A program made the position numbers and the translations under genes. The notes below the pieces were generated by a model. That model saw only the letters and a program-made list of their open reading frames with translations, did no database searches and had not been told where the DNA came from. Shown one piece after another: positions 33,150-39,611 of a stretch of DNA of 64,000 nucleotides; the stretch's first letter is position 1, and the number at the start of each line of letters is the position of its first letter. The stretch lies in IMG/VR virus record IMGVR_UViG_3300006853_000555, positions 36,569 through 100,568 of that record; one strand, 5' to 3'. Origin of the DNA: a virus.

Positions 33150-33589
33150 GGCGTGATTGGTTTGGCCTTGATCAGCCGGTCCACGTATTCCGGAGTCAGT
33201 ACATCGTAGGCTCGGACGGCCGCATCTTGCCCGGCGCGCGTAAGGTCCATTTGGCCGGTAGGCGTTAATTCGATGGAAAAACTTACGTCCGGCCGGGCGG
33301 AAAGGCGAAACATTATGACGAGCCGCCTGCCATAGAACCGGGCGTCGCCCAGGGTGGCGACGTGCTCGAAGTCTTCCAGGTAACGGCCGACAATACTAGC
33401 GAGCTGGAAGAACTGCTCGGAGCTCAGCCGCTTGCCGTCGCGTAGCCGGGCGAGCGGCAACTGACCTAGCAGCTCCCGCGTGCGGTCGTGGAGCACTTCT
33501 TGATATTCGTCTTGGGTCATCTGCTCGGCGCGATGCGCGAGCTCTCTATTCGCTTGATCGCAAGCTTCTTCCCAGGTCACGGTCGTCAT
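33146..33589 (-). CDS. Unknown protein
   Basis: 147 residues from the ATG at 33589 (MTTVTWEEACDQANRELAHR) with GGGAG and AGGA upstream. The N-terminal half is helical and acidic; the C-terminal half is beta-rich (RRLVIMFRLSARPDVSFSIE). The end reads VLTPEYVDRLIKAKPITP. Coupled to the next gene by ATGA. No family recognised. Confidence 0.6.
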   Translation of the reverse strand: MTTVTWEEACDQANRELAHRAEQMTQDEYQEVLHDRTRELLGQLPLARLRDGKRLSSEQFFQLASIVGRYLEDFEHVATLGDARFYGRRLVIMFRLSARPDVSFSIELTPTGQMDLTRAGQDAAVRAYDVLTPEYVDRLIKAKPITP

Positions 33590-33593
33590 AATC

Positions 33594-33881
33594 CTACTCC
33601 CGATTCCGTCTAGCGCCATTCCGCGGCGCTGTGGGGGCTACCGTGCGCGCTGCTGAGCCAAGAAAATCGCAGCTCGCTAGGTAGAACGCGGTTGGCGTCC
33701 CACCCGCCTTTATACAAAGCTGATTTGAGGCGGAGCGCAATGCCCAAATTTGCAGCTCAAAAAACACGCAGAGCAGGAGGATAAACAAGGCCGTAATCCA
33801 GGCCGTAGGAACGCGGTGCATAGGCTTCTTCGCTGAGGGGAGGTGGAGCTGGGCACGCTCGGGCTGATTGGGCTTGTTCAT
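33594..33881 (-). CDS. Small single-TM protein
   Basis: 95 residues: a hydrophilic N-terminus (MNKPNQPERAQLHLPSAKKP), one TM segment (AWITALFILLLCVFFELQIW), then a short tail with two Cys (QLCIKAGG, ASCDF). The ATG overlaps the upstream stop (ATGA). It ends 4 nt before the next gene. Function unknown. Confidence 0.6.
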   Translation of the reverse strand: MNKPNQPERAQLHLPSAKKPMHRVPTAWITALFILLLCVFFELQIWALRSASNQLCIKAGGTPTAFYLASCDFLGSAARTVAPTAPRNGARRNRE

Positions 33882-34516
33882 AGCGACGCTTTCGGGGCTA
33901 TAGGCGGTAGCGGCGCGACGAAAGGAATGCGCTCGCCCGCCGCGTTAAACATCTCCGTCCGGGAAAGGTCGAGGAAGAAGCGCTGCGCGGCCCGGAAGGT
34001 CAGGATCACGCATCGCACGGCGGGCCGCCCGGCGCGGAATTGCTTGACCACCCGGTGCACCCCGTCGATTAGCACAAGGGAGCCATCCGGCCATTGCACG
34101 TAGATTACTGGGATTTCTAGGTCGCGCTTAGTAATCCGGGCGAGGTGAGACTCTTCAATACCGCCCCGCTCTAACAGGATGAAGTAGCTGTCCAGCGTTA
34201 ATTCCGCTTCCCCGACCACGTAAGATACACGCTCCTCAGCGATAGCGTCCTTAATGCCCCGCACGTCGAGCAGGAAGCGCATGCGCGTATCTTGATCGTA
34301 GAAATCGAACACCTCGCGGTTGCGGAAGAGCATTAAGCCATCCTCGTCCGGGAGAGTTTCGCGCTGCTCAACCTCGCCGCTTTCTACGGTCCGCAATCGC
34401 AGCAACCCCTTCCGCTCCCGGTCGCCCAGCCCGCCGCGGTCCTCGCGGAAGGCGCCATGCCTCGGCGCGCCGGGCGGGTAGACGTGGCGGGAGGGGACGG
34501 GGATCGGCGGGGTCAT
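33878..34516 (-). CDS. ParB/Srx-like domain protein (tentative)
   Basis: 212 residues. Near the C-terminus VIYVQWPDGSLVLIDGVHRV then VKQFRAGRPAVRCVIL resembles the ParB/sulfiredoxin fold box (strand, D-G-x-H-R, helix, Ala-Gly turn, strand). The N-terminal 110 residues are Arg-rich and mixed alpha/beta. ParB-like domains in phages can be nucleases, CTPase switches or adaptor modules; only this one motif is visible, so the assignment is tentative. It lies one base before the upstream gene's stop and is coupled to the next by ATGA. Confidence 0.5.
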   Translation of the reverse strand: MTPPIPVPSRHVYPPGAPRHGAFREDRGGLGDRERKGLLRLRTVESGEVEQRETLPDEDGLMLFRNREVFDFYDQDTRMRFLLDVRGIKDAIAEERVSYVVGEAELTLDSYFILLERGGIEESHLARITKRDLEIPVIYVQWPDGSLVLIDGVHRVVKQFRAGRPAVRCVILTFRAAQRFFLDLSRTEMFNAAGERIPFVAPLPPIAPKASL

Positions 34517-34517
34517 A

Positions 34518-34856
34518 TCAATAGAGCTTCCGGTTGTTGTAGTCCAGCAGCTGGTACATCTGCTCCAGGGTAATCTCCTGGCCGTTCGTTAGGGCGAGCT
34601 CGGCCATAATGGAGGGCAGTACCAGCAGCCTACCGTCTAGCCCTTTCACCAGTACATAGCTCTCTTCGTCCCGCGGAGCAGAGGGTTCGGCACTTACTGG
34701 GGCGGGCGGCGGAGCGACGAACAACTCGATGAGGGGGGCAGGCTTCGGGACGGGCCGAACATATTCCACCGGGGGCCGCGGCCGACCGGGCGGCGTGGCC
34801 TGAAAGACTAGGTCAGAAACGAGCAGTAAGGTGGCAGCAACTTTAATGCCGAACAT
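34518..34856 (-). CDS. Signal-anchored Pro-rich protein
   Basis: 112 residues from the ATG at 34856 (GGAGGGGGAGAG directly upstream). The N-terminal hydrophobic stretch MFGIKVAATLLLVSDLVFQA is a signal peptide or anchor. A Pro-rich periplasmic linker (PPGRPRPPVEYVRPVPKPAP) and a small C-terminal domain (LALTNGQEITLEQMYQLLDY) follow. Function unknown. Confidence 0.6.
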   Translation of the reverse strand: MFGIKVAATLLLVSDLVFQATPPGRPRPPVEYVRPVPKPAPLIELFVAPPPAPVSAEPSAPRDEESYVLVKGLDGRLLVLPSIMAELALTNGQEITLEQMYQLLDYNNRKLY

Positions 34857-34937
34857 TCTCTCCCCCTCCGGGTGTAGTGGAGAGGGAACGTTATCGCTCG
34901 GGCTGGGCGGCCGTAAACCCGAGCGACGCATTGCACA

Positions 34938-35180
34938 TCACTGTTCCGCAGACGCTTCCCAGTGCGCACCTTCTTTTCCACAGAAAGAAGTCTGCCGCGT
35001 CAGCCAGCAAGGTGAAACGCCCGGCTTGCCCGTTACGGGTGAAGTACACTGGCAGCCGGGCCGGTCAGGGTGGCGACAAAGCAAGAAGAGATTCATCGTC
35101 TCAGGGGAAGGCGGCTCATATTGAAACACCATCCCGTGAGGCAGACCCGACCACTTGCAATCCACGCAGAAACGGTTCAT
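34938..35180 (-). CDS. Cys-rich metal-binding small protein
   Basis: 80 residues from the ATG at 35180 (MNRFCVDCKWSGLPHGMVFQ). Cys pattern: C-x2-C at 5-8, then LCRHP, C-x-C (GCQCTSP) and PCWLTRQTSFCGKEG. The final R-x4-5-CG-x-EG box is typical of small phage zinc proteins. The ATG overlaps the upstream stop (ATGA). Function unknown. Confidence 0.65.
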   Translation of the reverse strand: MNRFCVDCKWSGLPHGMVFQYEPPSPETMNLFLLCRHPDRPGCQCTSPVTGKPGVSPCWLTRQTSFCGKEGAHWEASAEQ

Positions 35181-35536
35181 TGATGCGTCGCCGTGGGGTC
35201 GCCCGCCAGCCAATAGCCCCATTCTTCTCGAATAGTGCCGCTGTAAATAACCAGGGCCACCGTCGCCGCGGCCAGCGCCAGGAAGCCGATTGGCCACAGC
35301 ACTGACCGGCGCTTCCCCGCATTCTTGGTAACGTGGTAGGCTGCATTAAACTCGCCAGCCTTACGCAATTGCTCCTCACGCGTCGTCGTTACCCGTGCCG
35401 GGCTAATCGGGGCCAGAGTCGGCCGGGCCGGTGGGTGGACGGTACTCTTGTGCATCTCTAGGGCACCGTTCGTGCTGAATTTCCGAACGATGCCCTCTTC
35501 TGCGCAGGCTGGGCAATGGAAGCGCTTCTCTTTCAC
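35177..35536 (-). CDS. C2H2-finger plus TM protein
   Basis: 119 residues from the GTG at 35536, which overlaps the upstream TAG (TAGTG); GGAG lies 8 nt upstream. FHCPACAEEGIVRKFSTNGA followed by LEMHKSTVH gives C-x2-C-x17-H-x4-H, a C2H2-like zinc finger with a longer than usual loop. Residues about 80-100 are a TM segment (VLWPIGFLALAAATVALVIY). A nucleic-acid- or protein-binding finger tethered to the inner membrane is unusual. Role unknown. Confidence 0.55.
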   Translation of the reverse strand: MKEKRFHCPACAEEGIVRKFSTNGALEMHKSTVHPPARPTLAPISPARVTTTREEQLRKAGEFNAAYHVTKNAGKRRSVLWPIGFLALAAATVALVIYSGTIREEWGYWLAGDPTATHQ

Positions 35537-36102
35537 TAGTCCGCTCCGATTTGCAACAGTGGCCGCACCACTGCGTTGCATGTTTCGCCATATTGATCGT
35601 AGAGGTCCGTGCCGCGTTCCACGCTCATCACGTAATCCTCGTAGACTGCCATGAAATAGCTCTCGTCCTTTTCCGCCTCCCTTTGTGCCGGGGTTGGGGC
35701 GAGGCGATTGGCCTCGCGTAACGCGGCGATGCTGAGTTGCTTTAGGGTTTCGGCGTCGCCCGTCGTGGAGTTACGCCCGAAGATGACGTAGAAGGCAGCG
35801 CATTTCACTAACAGCACGCGCCGCTCATAACGGAAAGCTGAGTCTACAGGTCCCAGCTTCCGAACGGTGTTCTTATCGGGCAGCGGCATGCGCCACGGGA
35901 GCCGCGGGCGCGCTACAAATTCATCGGGCACGGAGATGCCGTAGCCGACTGGGCGCTTCCAGCTGGGCGGATCTTTCATACCCTGAGCGCCGACCGGCCC
36001 GGCCCAGGCGACCAGCACGGCCGCTATGGCGAAGAGGAAATAGATAAAGCCCGCGATTAGATGATCGACTCGGAAGAAGGGAAACTTCGTGGGGTTGAAC
36101 AT
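35536..36102 (-). CDS. Membrane-anchored periplasmic-type protein
   Basis: 188 residues. The TM/signal segment HLIAGFIYFLFAIAAVLVAW (about 14-33) is followed by AGPVGAQG, which could be a signal cleavage region. The mature part is helical, with AAFYVIFGRNSTTG and QLSIAALREANRLAPTPAQR, and has two Cys (LLVKCAAF, GETCNAV) that could form a disulfide. It overlaps the upstream gene by 46 nt. Function unknown. Confidence 0.6.
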   Translation of the reverse strand: MFNPTKFPFFRVDHLIAGFIYFLFAIAAVLVAWAGPVGAQGMKDPPSWKRPVGYGISVPDEFVARPRLPWRMPLPDKNTVRKLGPVDSAFRYERRVLLVKCAAFYVIFGRNSTTGDAETLKQLSIAALREANRLAPTPAQREAEKDESYFMAVYEDYVMSVERGTDLYDQYGETCNAVVRPLLQIGAD

Positions 36103-36431
36103 TGGGGGTCGTTCCTAGTAGCCTCAATGAGTTTATAGGCGTAACGCTGCTCTGCAAGCAAGTAACCCTCGAGCGGCCAGAGCTTCTCGAAGGCATTCTG
36201 ATATGCATAAGTCCGGCCGACCTCAGCGTCGAAATTCGCCGGATCCACGCAGGCATTCTCCCCAGTTACAGTAAAATCGTTGATCATGGTAATAAAGCAA
36301 ATGGTCAACTTGCCGTACACCTTGTAGTCGACTTCCTTGATCCGCGCCGCCATACCCTCCACGGTCACTCGGTTCGGCTTCGCGGCGATGCGAGCATCAG
36401 CTTCTTCGATGGTAAGGCGGCGACTGTCCAT
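36057..36431 (-). CDS. Phage Gp49-like protein (Gp49/66 family)
   Basis: 124 residues from the ATG at 36431 (MDSRRLTIEEADARIAAKPN). The block LTICFITMINDFTVTGENAC then VDPANFDAEVGR...NAFEKLWPLEGYLL matches the Gp49/66 family, whose consensus is (F)TVTGES-C-V-x-NFD-x-E-x-G and K-(I/L)-W-x-L-E-G-Y. Members are widespread in phages, often in small-protein clusters; the molecular function is not known. A TTG at 36497 is a weaker start without an SD. Confidence 0.75.
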   Translation of the reverse strand: MDSRRLTIEEADARIAAKPNRVTVEGMAARIKEVDYKVYGKLTICFITMINDFTVTGENACVDPANFDAEVGRTYAYQNAFEKLWPLEGYLLAEQRYAYKLIEATRNDPQCSTPRSFPSSESII

Positions 36432-36501
36432 GTATGCATCCCAAAGGTTAAAATTTCGCAACTCTAGTGCGCGCCCTGGGCAGCGCGGTGTGTCCAAATG
36501 T

Positions 36502-36543
36502 AGAAAGGGCGGCAGCCACCCCAGTGACTACCGCCCTCTTTCT
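36502..36543 (-). terminator. Terminator of the lipoprotein gene
   Basis: AGAAAGGGCGG and CCGCCCTCTTTCT pair as GGGCGG/CCGCCC extended by AGAAA/TTTCT across a two-base bulge. The minus transcript ends GCCGCCCUUUCU. It sits 37 nt after the lipoprotein stop and before the Gp49-like gene. Confidence 0.65.
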
Positions 36544-36579
36544 CCCAAAACTAGGCCTGGAATGCCAGCCTCGGAAAAG

Positions 36580-36855
36580 TTAGTTTTCACTGCCCCCTTC
36601 CGAGGCGCCGATCGGCGGGAAGGAATTGGCCGACTTACCGCGGCCCCAGCAGAATGATGCCTGTTCGGTCGTCATATTGCCGTCACCCTGGCAACCCCCA
36701 TTCGCCTTCCAGCGATTGAGGGAGGCCGAGCGGTGGTGCTTGTTGGCCTGAGCCAGGGATGAAGAGTCGTGGTAATAGAGCTCCCGGCCGGTCTCGGCTT
36801 TGCAAGCTGCGAGAAGAGCGGTTACGGAAATAAGAATTGCGAGCGTCCGTGTCAT
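36580..36855 (-). CDS. Small lipoprotein (possible exclusion/EexN-like)
   Basis: 91 residues from the ATG at 36855. MTRTLAILISVTALLAAC is a signal peptide with the lipobox LAAC; Cys18 would be lipidated. The mature part carries ELYYHDSS, then a WKANGGC segment and EQASFCWGRGKS. The spacing WY-x...C...(N)-x-C-x-(N/W)-A is reminiscent of EexN entry-exclusion lipoproteins, but the match is weak. An AGGAGG lies 12 nt upstream. Phage lipoproteins often block superinfection at the envelope; this is inference. It is followed by its own terminator and preceded by the structured RNA locus. Confidence 0.6.
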   Translation of the reverse strand: MTRTLAILISVTALLAACKAETGRELYYHDSSSLAQANKHHRSASLNRWKANGGCQGDGNMTTEQASFCWGRGKSANSFPPIGASEGGSEN

Positions 36856-36923
36856 GATGTAAGCTAGCCTCCTGTTGAGCAGTGCAAGTATGTTCAACCG
36901 TGTTCGTTGGTAAATGACGAACT

Positions 36924-36949
36924 AAAGCCCAGCTGCTAACCGGCTGGGC
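36924..36949 (-). terminator. Second hairpin terminator downstream of the structured RNA
   Basis: GCCCAGC/GCTGGGC (36927-36933, 36943-36949), 7-bp stem and 9-nt loop. The minus transcript continues UUUAGUU. In tandem with the 12-bp hairpin at 36984-37028. Confidence 0.6.
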
Positions 36950-36979
36950 ATCTTCACGTACACTTACCCTGTACATGCA

Positions 36980-37138
36980 AGAACCCCCACTAAGCTTTCG
37001 GCGCAGGGTGGCCTAGGCTTAGTGGGGGCGTGCCGTCTATGCGTCAAAGGTCTGCTGCCGGGAGCAGCGACGAGGAAAGCTCCAACCGAAGGTGGTGACC
37101 CCTAGGTGAAGAGAAACGGAGCTTAAAGAACTCCCGGC
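36980..37138 (-). ncRNA. Candidate structured non-coding RNA, about 160 nt
   Basis: No open frame fits this segment. On the minus strand a predicted start near 37138 leads into a long-range stem CCGGGAG/CTCCCGG (37131-37137 with 37058-37064). This encloses AAGCTCC/GGAGCTT (37118-37124 with 37077-37083) and the small AACC-GAA-GGT hairpin. The RNA ends with a 12-bp perfect stem CCCCCACTAAGC/GCTTAGTGGGGG (36984-36995, 37017-37028) followed by UUCUUG. It could be a free regulatory RNA or a leader of the lipoprotein mRNA. I could not match it to a known RNA family. Confidence 0.55.
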
Positions 37139-37144
37139 CCGGCC

Positions 37145-37150
37145 ACTATA
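37145..37150 (-). promoter_or_regulatory. -10 box of the structured RNA / lipoprotein transcript
   Basis: TATAGT on the minus strand, identical to the -10 of P1 and P2, 7 nt before the first stem of the RNA. No good -35 is visible 17 nt upstream, so an activator may be needed. Confidence 0.45.
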
Positions 37151-37187
37151 GCCTAGCGATTTGCCACGCGCTGTGCTCTTTTAAGGC

Positions 37188-37214
37188 TTTACTTCTGCGG
37201 GGTGTTGGTATAGG
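37188..37214 (+). promoter_or_regulatory. Promoter P3 of the TTTACTTCTGCG family
   Basis: TTTACT (37188-37193), then TCTGCGG, and TATAGG (37209-37214) after 15 nt. GGCTTTACTTCTGCGG is shared with P2 over 16 nt. It drives the plus-strand genes from 37242 and is divergent from the -10 at 37145. Confidence 0.6.
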
Positions 37215-37241
37215 TTTGTTGCAGTGAAGGGGAGAGAAGCA

Positions 37242-37520
37242 ATGAACGATATCCTGAACCTCGGCGTTCACGCCAACCTGATCGAACTGGGCTATGCCCA
37301 CCAGCATTTCGACGCGGTTTATGAAGAGTGCGGCGGCGTAGAAAATGGCCCGGCCCTTGATTTCTACCCGGCCTTCGATTGTTATGAGTCTCCCGAAGAC
37401 CGCATTATCATAGACACAAATGGCAAGTTCGTTAATTTTGAAGTCCGCGACCTGGAGCAGGAAGCCTTCTTGTTTAACCTGTTCCACGAAGATCTGATCA
37501 ACAACGCTTCTTCGTACTAA
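37242..37520 (+). CDS. Small acidic protein
   Basis: 92 residues from the ATG at 37242 (GGGGAGAG upstream). Acidic alpha/beta sequence (NLIELGYAHQHFDAVYEECG, YESPEDRIIIDTNGKFVNFE). First gene behind promoter P3. Starting at 37224 would include the SD, so it is rejected. Possibly a DNA-mimic-type acidic protein, but no family is recognised. Confidence 0.65.
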   Translation: MNDILNLGVHANLIELGYAHQHFDAVYEECGGVENGPALDFYPAFDCYESPEDRIIIDTNGKFVNFEVRDLEQEAFLFNLFHEDLINNASSY

Positions 37521-37531
37521 GGGTGGGCGCT

Positions 37532-37846
37532 ATGATGAACATTATGCGGGCGCTGGTAGGCAACGGATTTAACGGCCGAGCTGTTGAGCGGGTTAGCGAC
37601 GACGCAGCCTATAACCGTATCGAAGAGCTTAACGCCGCCAACGACGGCTTCTTGTACTGGGCGACGCCGCGCCGCATCACGATTCGGCTAAATGGTGAAC
37701 GCTTCCGGGCCGTGGTAGAAGCGCATATCCATAGCCACCTCAAGGTCAGCTATATGAGCTGGCGGTATAACGGCGCTCGGCGCGTCCCAGTATTGAAGCT
37801 GCATTGCGTAGTTCCCGTGCAATGCGTTGTCGAGCATTTCGCGTAA
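37532..37846 (+). CDS. Small basic protein
   Basis: 104 residues from the ATG at 37532; a GTG at 37523 is an alternative. NRIEELNAANDGFLYWATPR then RITIRLNGERFRAVVEAHIH suggest an alpha/beta fold with a basic face. It ends in Val/Cys-rich strands (LKLHCVVPVQCVVEHFA). Followed by a terminator. Function unknown. Confidence 0.6.
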   Translation: MMNIMRALVGNGFNGRAVERVSDDAAYNRIEELNAANDGFLYWATPRRITIRLNGERFRAVVEAHIHSHLKVSYMSWRYNGARRVPVLKLHCVVPVQCVVEHFA

Positions 37847-37867
37847 GGATGCGATACGGTTTTATTG

Positions 37868-37897
37868 AGTGGCTGCTTCGGCGGCCACTTTTATTTT
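37868..37897 (+). terminator. Intrinsic terminator after the P3 gene pair
   Basis: AGTGGC/GCCACT stem (37868-37873, 37884-37889), 10-nt loop, followed by UUUAUUUU. It closes the two-gene P3 unit; genes from 37922 would need read-through or their own promoter. Confidence 0.75.
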
Positions 37898-37921
37898 GAG
37901 CCCCAACAGGAGGGGAAATAG

Positions 37922-38140
37922 ATGCCTGACCTTAAGAGCCGCCTGGTCTGGACGATTGATATCGAGAACGAAGACCTGCTGCTCATACTGAAAGCCCTGG
38001 GCGGACGAATGACCCACGAAGAAGACCTCGCCGCCGCCCGTGAGTTGGATCGGCGCTTATCGAAGTTGCGCTCCGAGCGGCTTAAACAGATGGCCAATAC
38101 GGCTTCTATGATCGAGGAGGGAATCCGTGCTGCTCAATAA
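37922..38140 (+). CDS. Small helical protein
   Basis: 72 residues with GGAGGGG 7 nt before the ATG. MPDLKSRLVWTIDIENEDLL then LARELDRRLSKLRSERLKQM-type charged helices. It overlaps the next gene's start by 14 nt. Unknown function. Confidence 0.65.
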   Translation: MPDLKSRLVWTIDIENEDLLLILKALGGRMTHEEDLAAARELDRRLSKLRSERLKQMANTASMIEEGIRAAQ

Positions 38141-38579
38141 AGTCAACCTAATCAACGCTATGATTGCAGCGATTTCTGCACCGGAAGGTTTGCTGCGCAT
38201 GAGCGAATATAAGCACGAGATCAGCCCCGAGATGTATATCCGCTTTACGCCCAGGGCAGATGAACCTTGCGGCACGGCTTACTGCATGGCAGGCTGGGCG
38301 AATAAACTCCAAGGCCGCCCACCCGAAGATTTGACACAAGCCGCGCTCGACCTCGGCCTGAACAACGAGCAACGCCACGCCTTGTTCTTATTTCGTAAGG
38401 AATATGCAAGCAACAATCGCGATCATCTTGTCGCATTTGATACTGTGCTGACCCGCGTGCAGCAAAAGGCGATTGTCATCGACCTGCTGACCAATTTGCG
38501 CGATACAGGCACTTTTTCAGTCCGGGAGAGCTGGGAGAAATGCGCGCCAGGTACTTCTCCCCACGGATTAGACGTCTAG
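38127..38579 (+). CDS. Conserved phage protein with CGTAYCMAGWA motif
   Basis: 150 residues from a GTG with GAGGAGGGA upstream. DEPCGTAYCMAGWANKLQGR is the recognisable block, seen in short phage and prophage proteins of unknown function. Helical regions flank it (NNEQRHALFLFRKEY, VQQKAIVIDLLTNLRDTGTF). Two Cys in CGTAYC may bind metal. Confidence 0.65.
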   Translation: MLLNKVNLINAMIAAISAPEGLLRMSEYKHEISPEMYIRFTPRADEPCGTAYCMAGWANKLQGRPPEDLTQAALDLGLNNEQRHALFLFRKEYASNNRDHLVAFDTVLTRVQQKAIVIDLLTNLRDTGTFSVRESWEKCAPGTSPHGLDV

Positions 38580-38725
38580 CCGTTCCCCGAGTGACCGAAA
38601 TTGAGGGGATAGCCTGTGGGCTCTGCTTCGGCACGGCGGTCCCCCACCTAAACCGCCTCTAGATGCGGTTAGCCCAAGTCCTCAGCGCAGCCCAATAAGC
38701 GGCGCTGAGGCATTAGGAGGGGCCA
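38580..38725 (+). other. Hairpin-rich 146-nt leader
   Basis: No ORF. AACCGC/GCGGTT (38651-38656, 38665-38670) and CCTCAGCGC/GCGCTGAGG (38680-38688, 38702-38710) are two stems in a row just before the SD of the next gene. They could act as a leader structure or weak terminators without U-tracts. Confidence 0.4.
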
Positions 38726-38938
38726 ATGGCCTGCGAAGAAGTCACGCCCAGCCCAATCAACTCCATCTCAGCCGAGCACGTCACGGAGCGCAACGTTATT
38801 CGGGTGCAGATGCACCTCAACGACGTACCGGGCCAATGGATCGAATTCAACGCCCCACAGCTCGAAGAACTGATCAAGCTGCTGCTCGCGCACTACATCA
38901 TGATTGCCCCACCACCACCCAAGGAGAACGCCAAATGA
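38726..38938 (+). CDS. Small protein coupled to the HD hydrolase
   Basis: 70 residues with AGGAGGGG 5 nt before the ATG. IRVQMHLNDVPGQWIEFNAP and LEELIKLLLAHYIM suggest a beta hairpin plus helix. Its stop overlaps the ATG of the HD protein (ATGA at 38935-38938), so the two are co-translated. Function unknown. Confidence 0.6.
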   Translation: MACEEVTPSPINSISAEHVTERNVIRVQMHLNDVPGQWIEFNAPQLEELIKLLLAHYIMIAPPPPKENAK

Positions 38939-39525
38939 CCCATTACCCCACCCATCCGCTGAGCGAGAGCGACCTGCTCGCCGCAGTGATCTTCGCCACT
39001 GAGGCGCATGCGGGCCAGGTTCGGAAGCATATTGGCGAGCCCTACATCCTGCATCCGCTGCGCGTTAGCCACACCCTGGCGATGCGGGGGATGCCTTACG
39101 CCGTGCTCATCGCGGGCGTGTTGCACGACGTAGTCGAGGACTGCGGTGTCAGCCTGGGCGAACTCACTCGGAAGTTTGGCGCCGACGTTTCCGCGCTTGT
39201 GGATCAGGTAACGAACGTCGCCCAGCCCAAGGACGGCAATCGCAAAGCGCGAGCGGCCATTGACCTCGCCCACATCACGAAGTGTTCCCCCGCGGGCGCC
39301 ACCATTAAGCTCGCTGACATCCTGGACAACGTGCCTTCCATCGTGGCCAACGACCTGCCTTTCGCCGCCATTTACGTGCCGGAAAAGCTCGCCCAGCTGG
39401 AGGTGTTGCGCCACGGCGACGCTAGCCTGGTACGGCGGGTGCATGACCTGCTCGCCCAGGCTAGCGTCGAGGTCGGAGATAACCCGGTAAGCTCTTCGCG
39501 GTTTTATTCGGAGGTGGCGAAATAA
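38935..39525 (+). CDS. HD-domain (p)ppGpp hydrolase-like protein (small alarmone hydrolase)
   Basis: 196 residues. The order of motifs matches the HD domain of SpoT/MESH1: HAGQVRKHIGEPYILHPLRV (His25, His40), GVLHDVVED (His64-Asp65, Glu68-Asp69) and IKLADILDN (Asp128). No synthetase, TGS or ACT domain is present, so it would be a stand-alone hydrolase of (p)ppGpp. A phage enzyme of this type could cancel the host stringent response during infection or counter alarmone-based defence (inference). It is coupled to the 70-residue protein and ends before a bidirectional hairpin. Confidence 0.8.
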   Translation: MTHYPTHPLSESDLLAAVIFATEAHAGQVRKHIGEPYILHPLRVSHTLAMRGMPYAVLIAGVLHDVVEDCGVSLGELTRKFGADVSALVDQVTNVAQPKDGNRKARAAIDLAHITKCSPAGATIKLADILDNVPSIVANDLPFAAIYVPEKLAQLEVLRHGDASLVRRVHDLLAQASVEVGDNPVSSSRFYSEVAK

Positions 39526-39535
39526 GTTTAGCGGT

Positions 39536-39589
39536 TAGTGGGGGAGGAGCAGCGCAACTTGATGCTCCTCAGTGTAAGCTCCCCCACTA
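39536..39589. terminator. Long hairpin between convergent genes
   Basis: TAGTGGGGGAG and CTCCCCCACTA (39536-39546, 39579-39589) form an 11-bp perfect stem, with an inner GGAGC/GCTCC stem. No clear U-tract on either side. It separates the HD hydrolase from the minus-strand Tat gene and probably blocks read-through in both directions. Confidence 0.6.
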
Positions 39590-39611
39590 GGTAAGGCGAG
39601 GGCGCGCGCCG

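Noticed and set aside
37058-37137. Possible RNase P RNA fragment (GAGGAAAG) or hammerhead-like core in the structured RNA
   Set aside because: GAGGAAAG alone is not enough. The flanking P4 helix of RNase P and the CUGAUGA core of hammerheads are absent.
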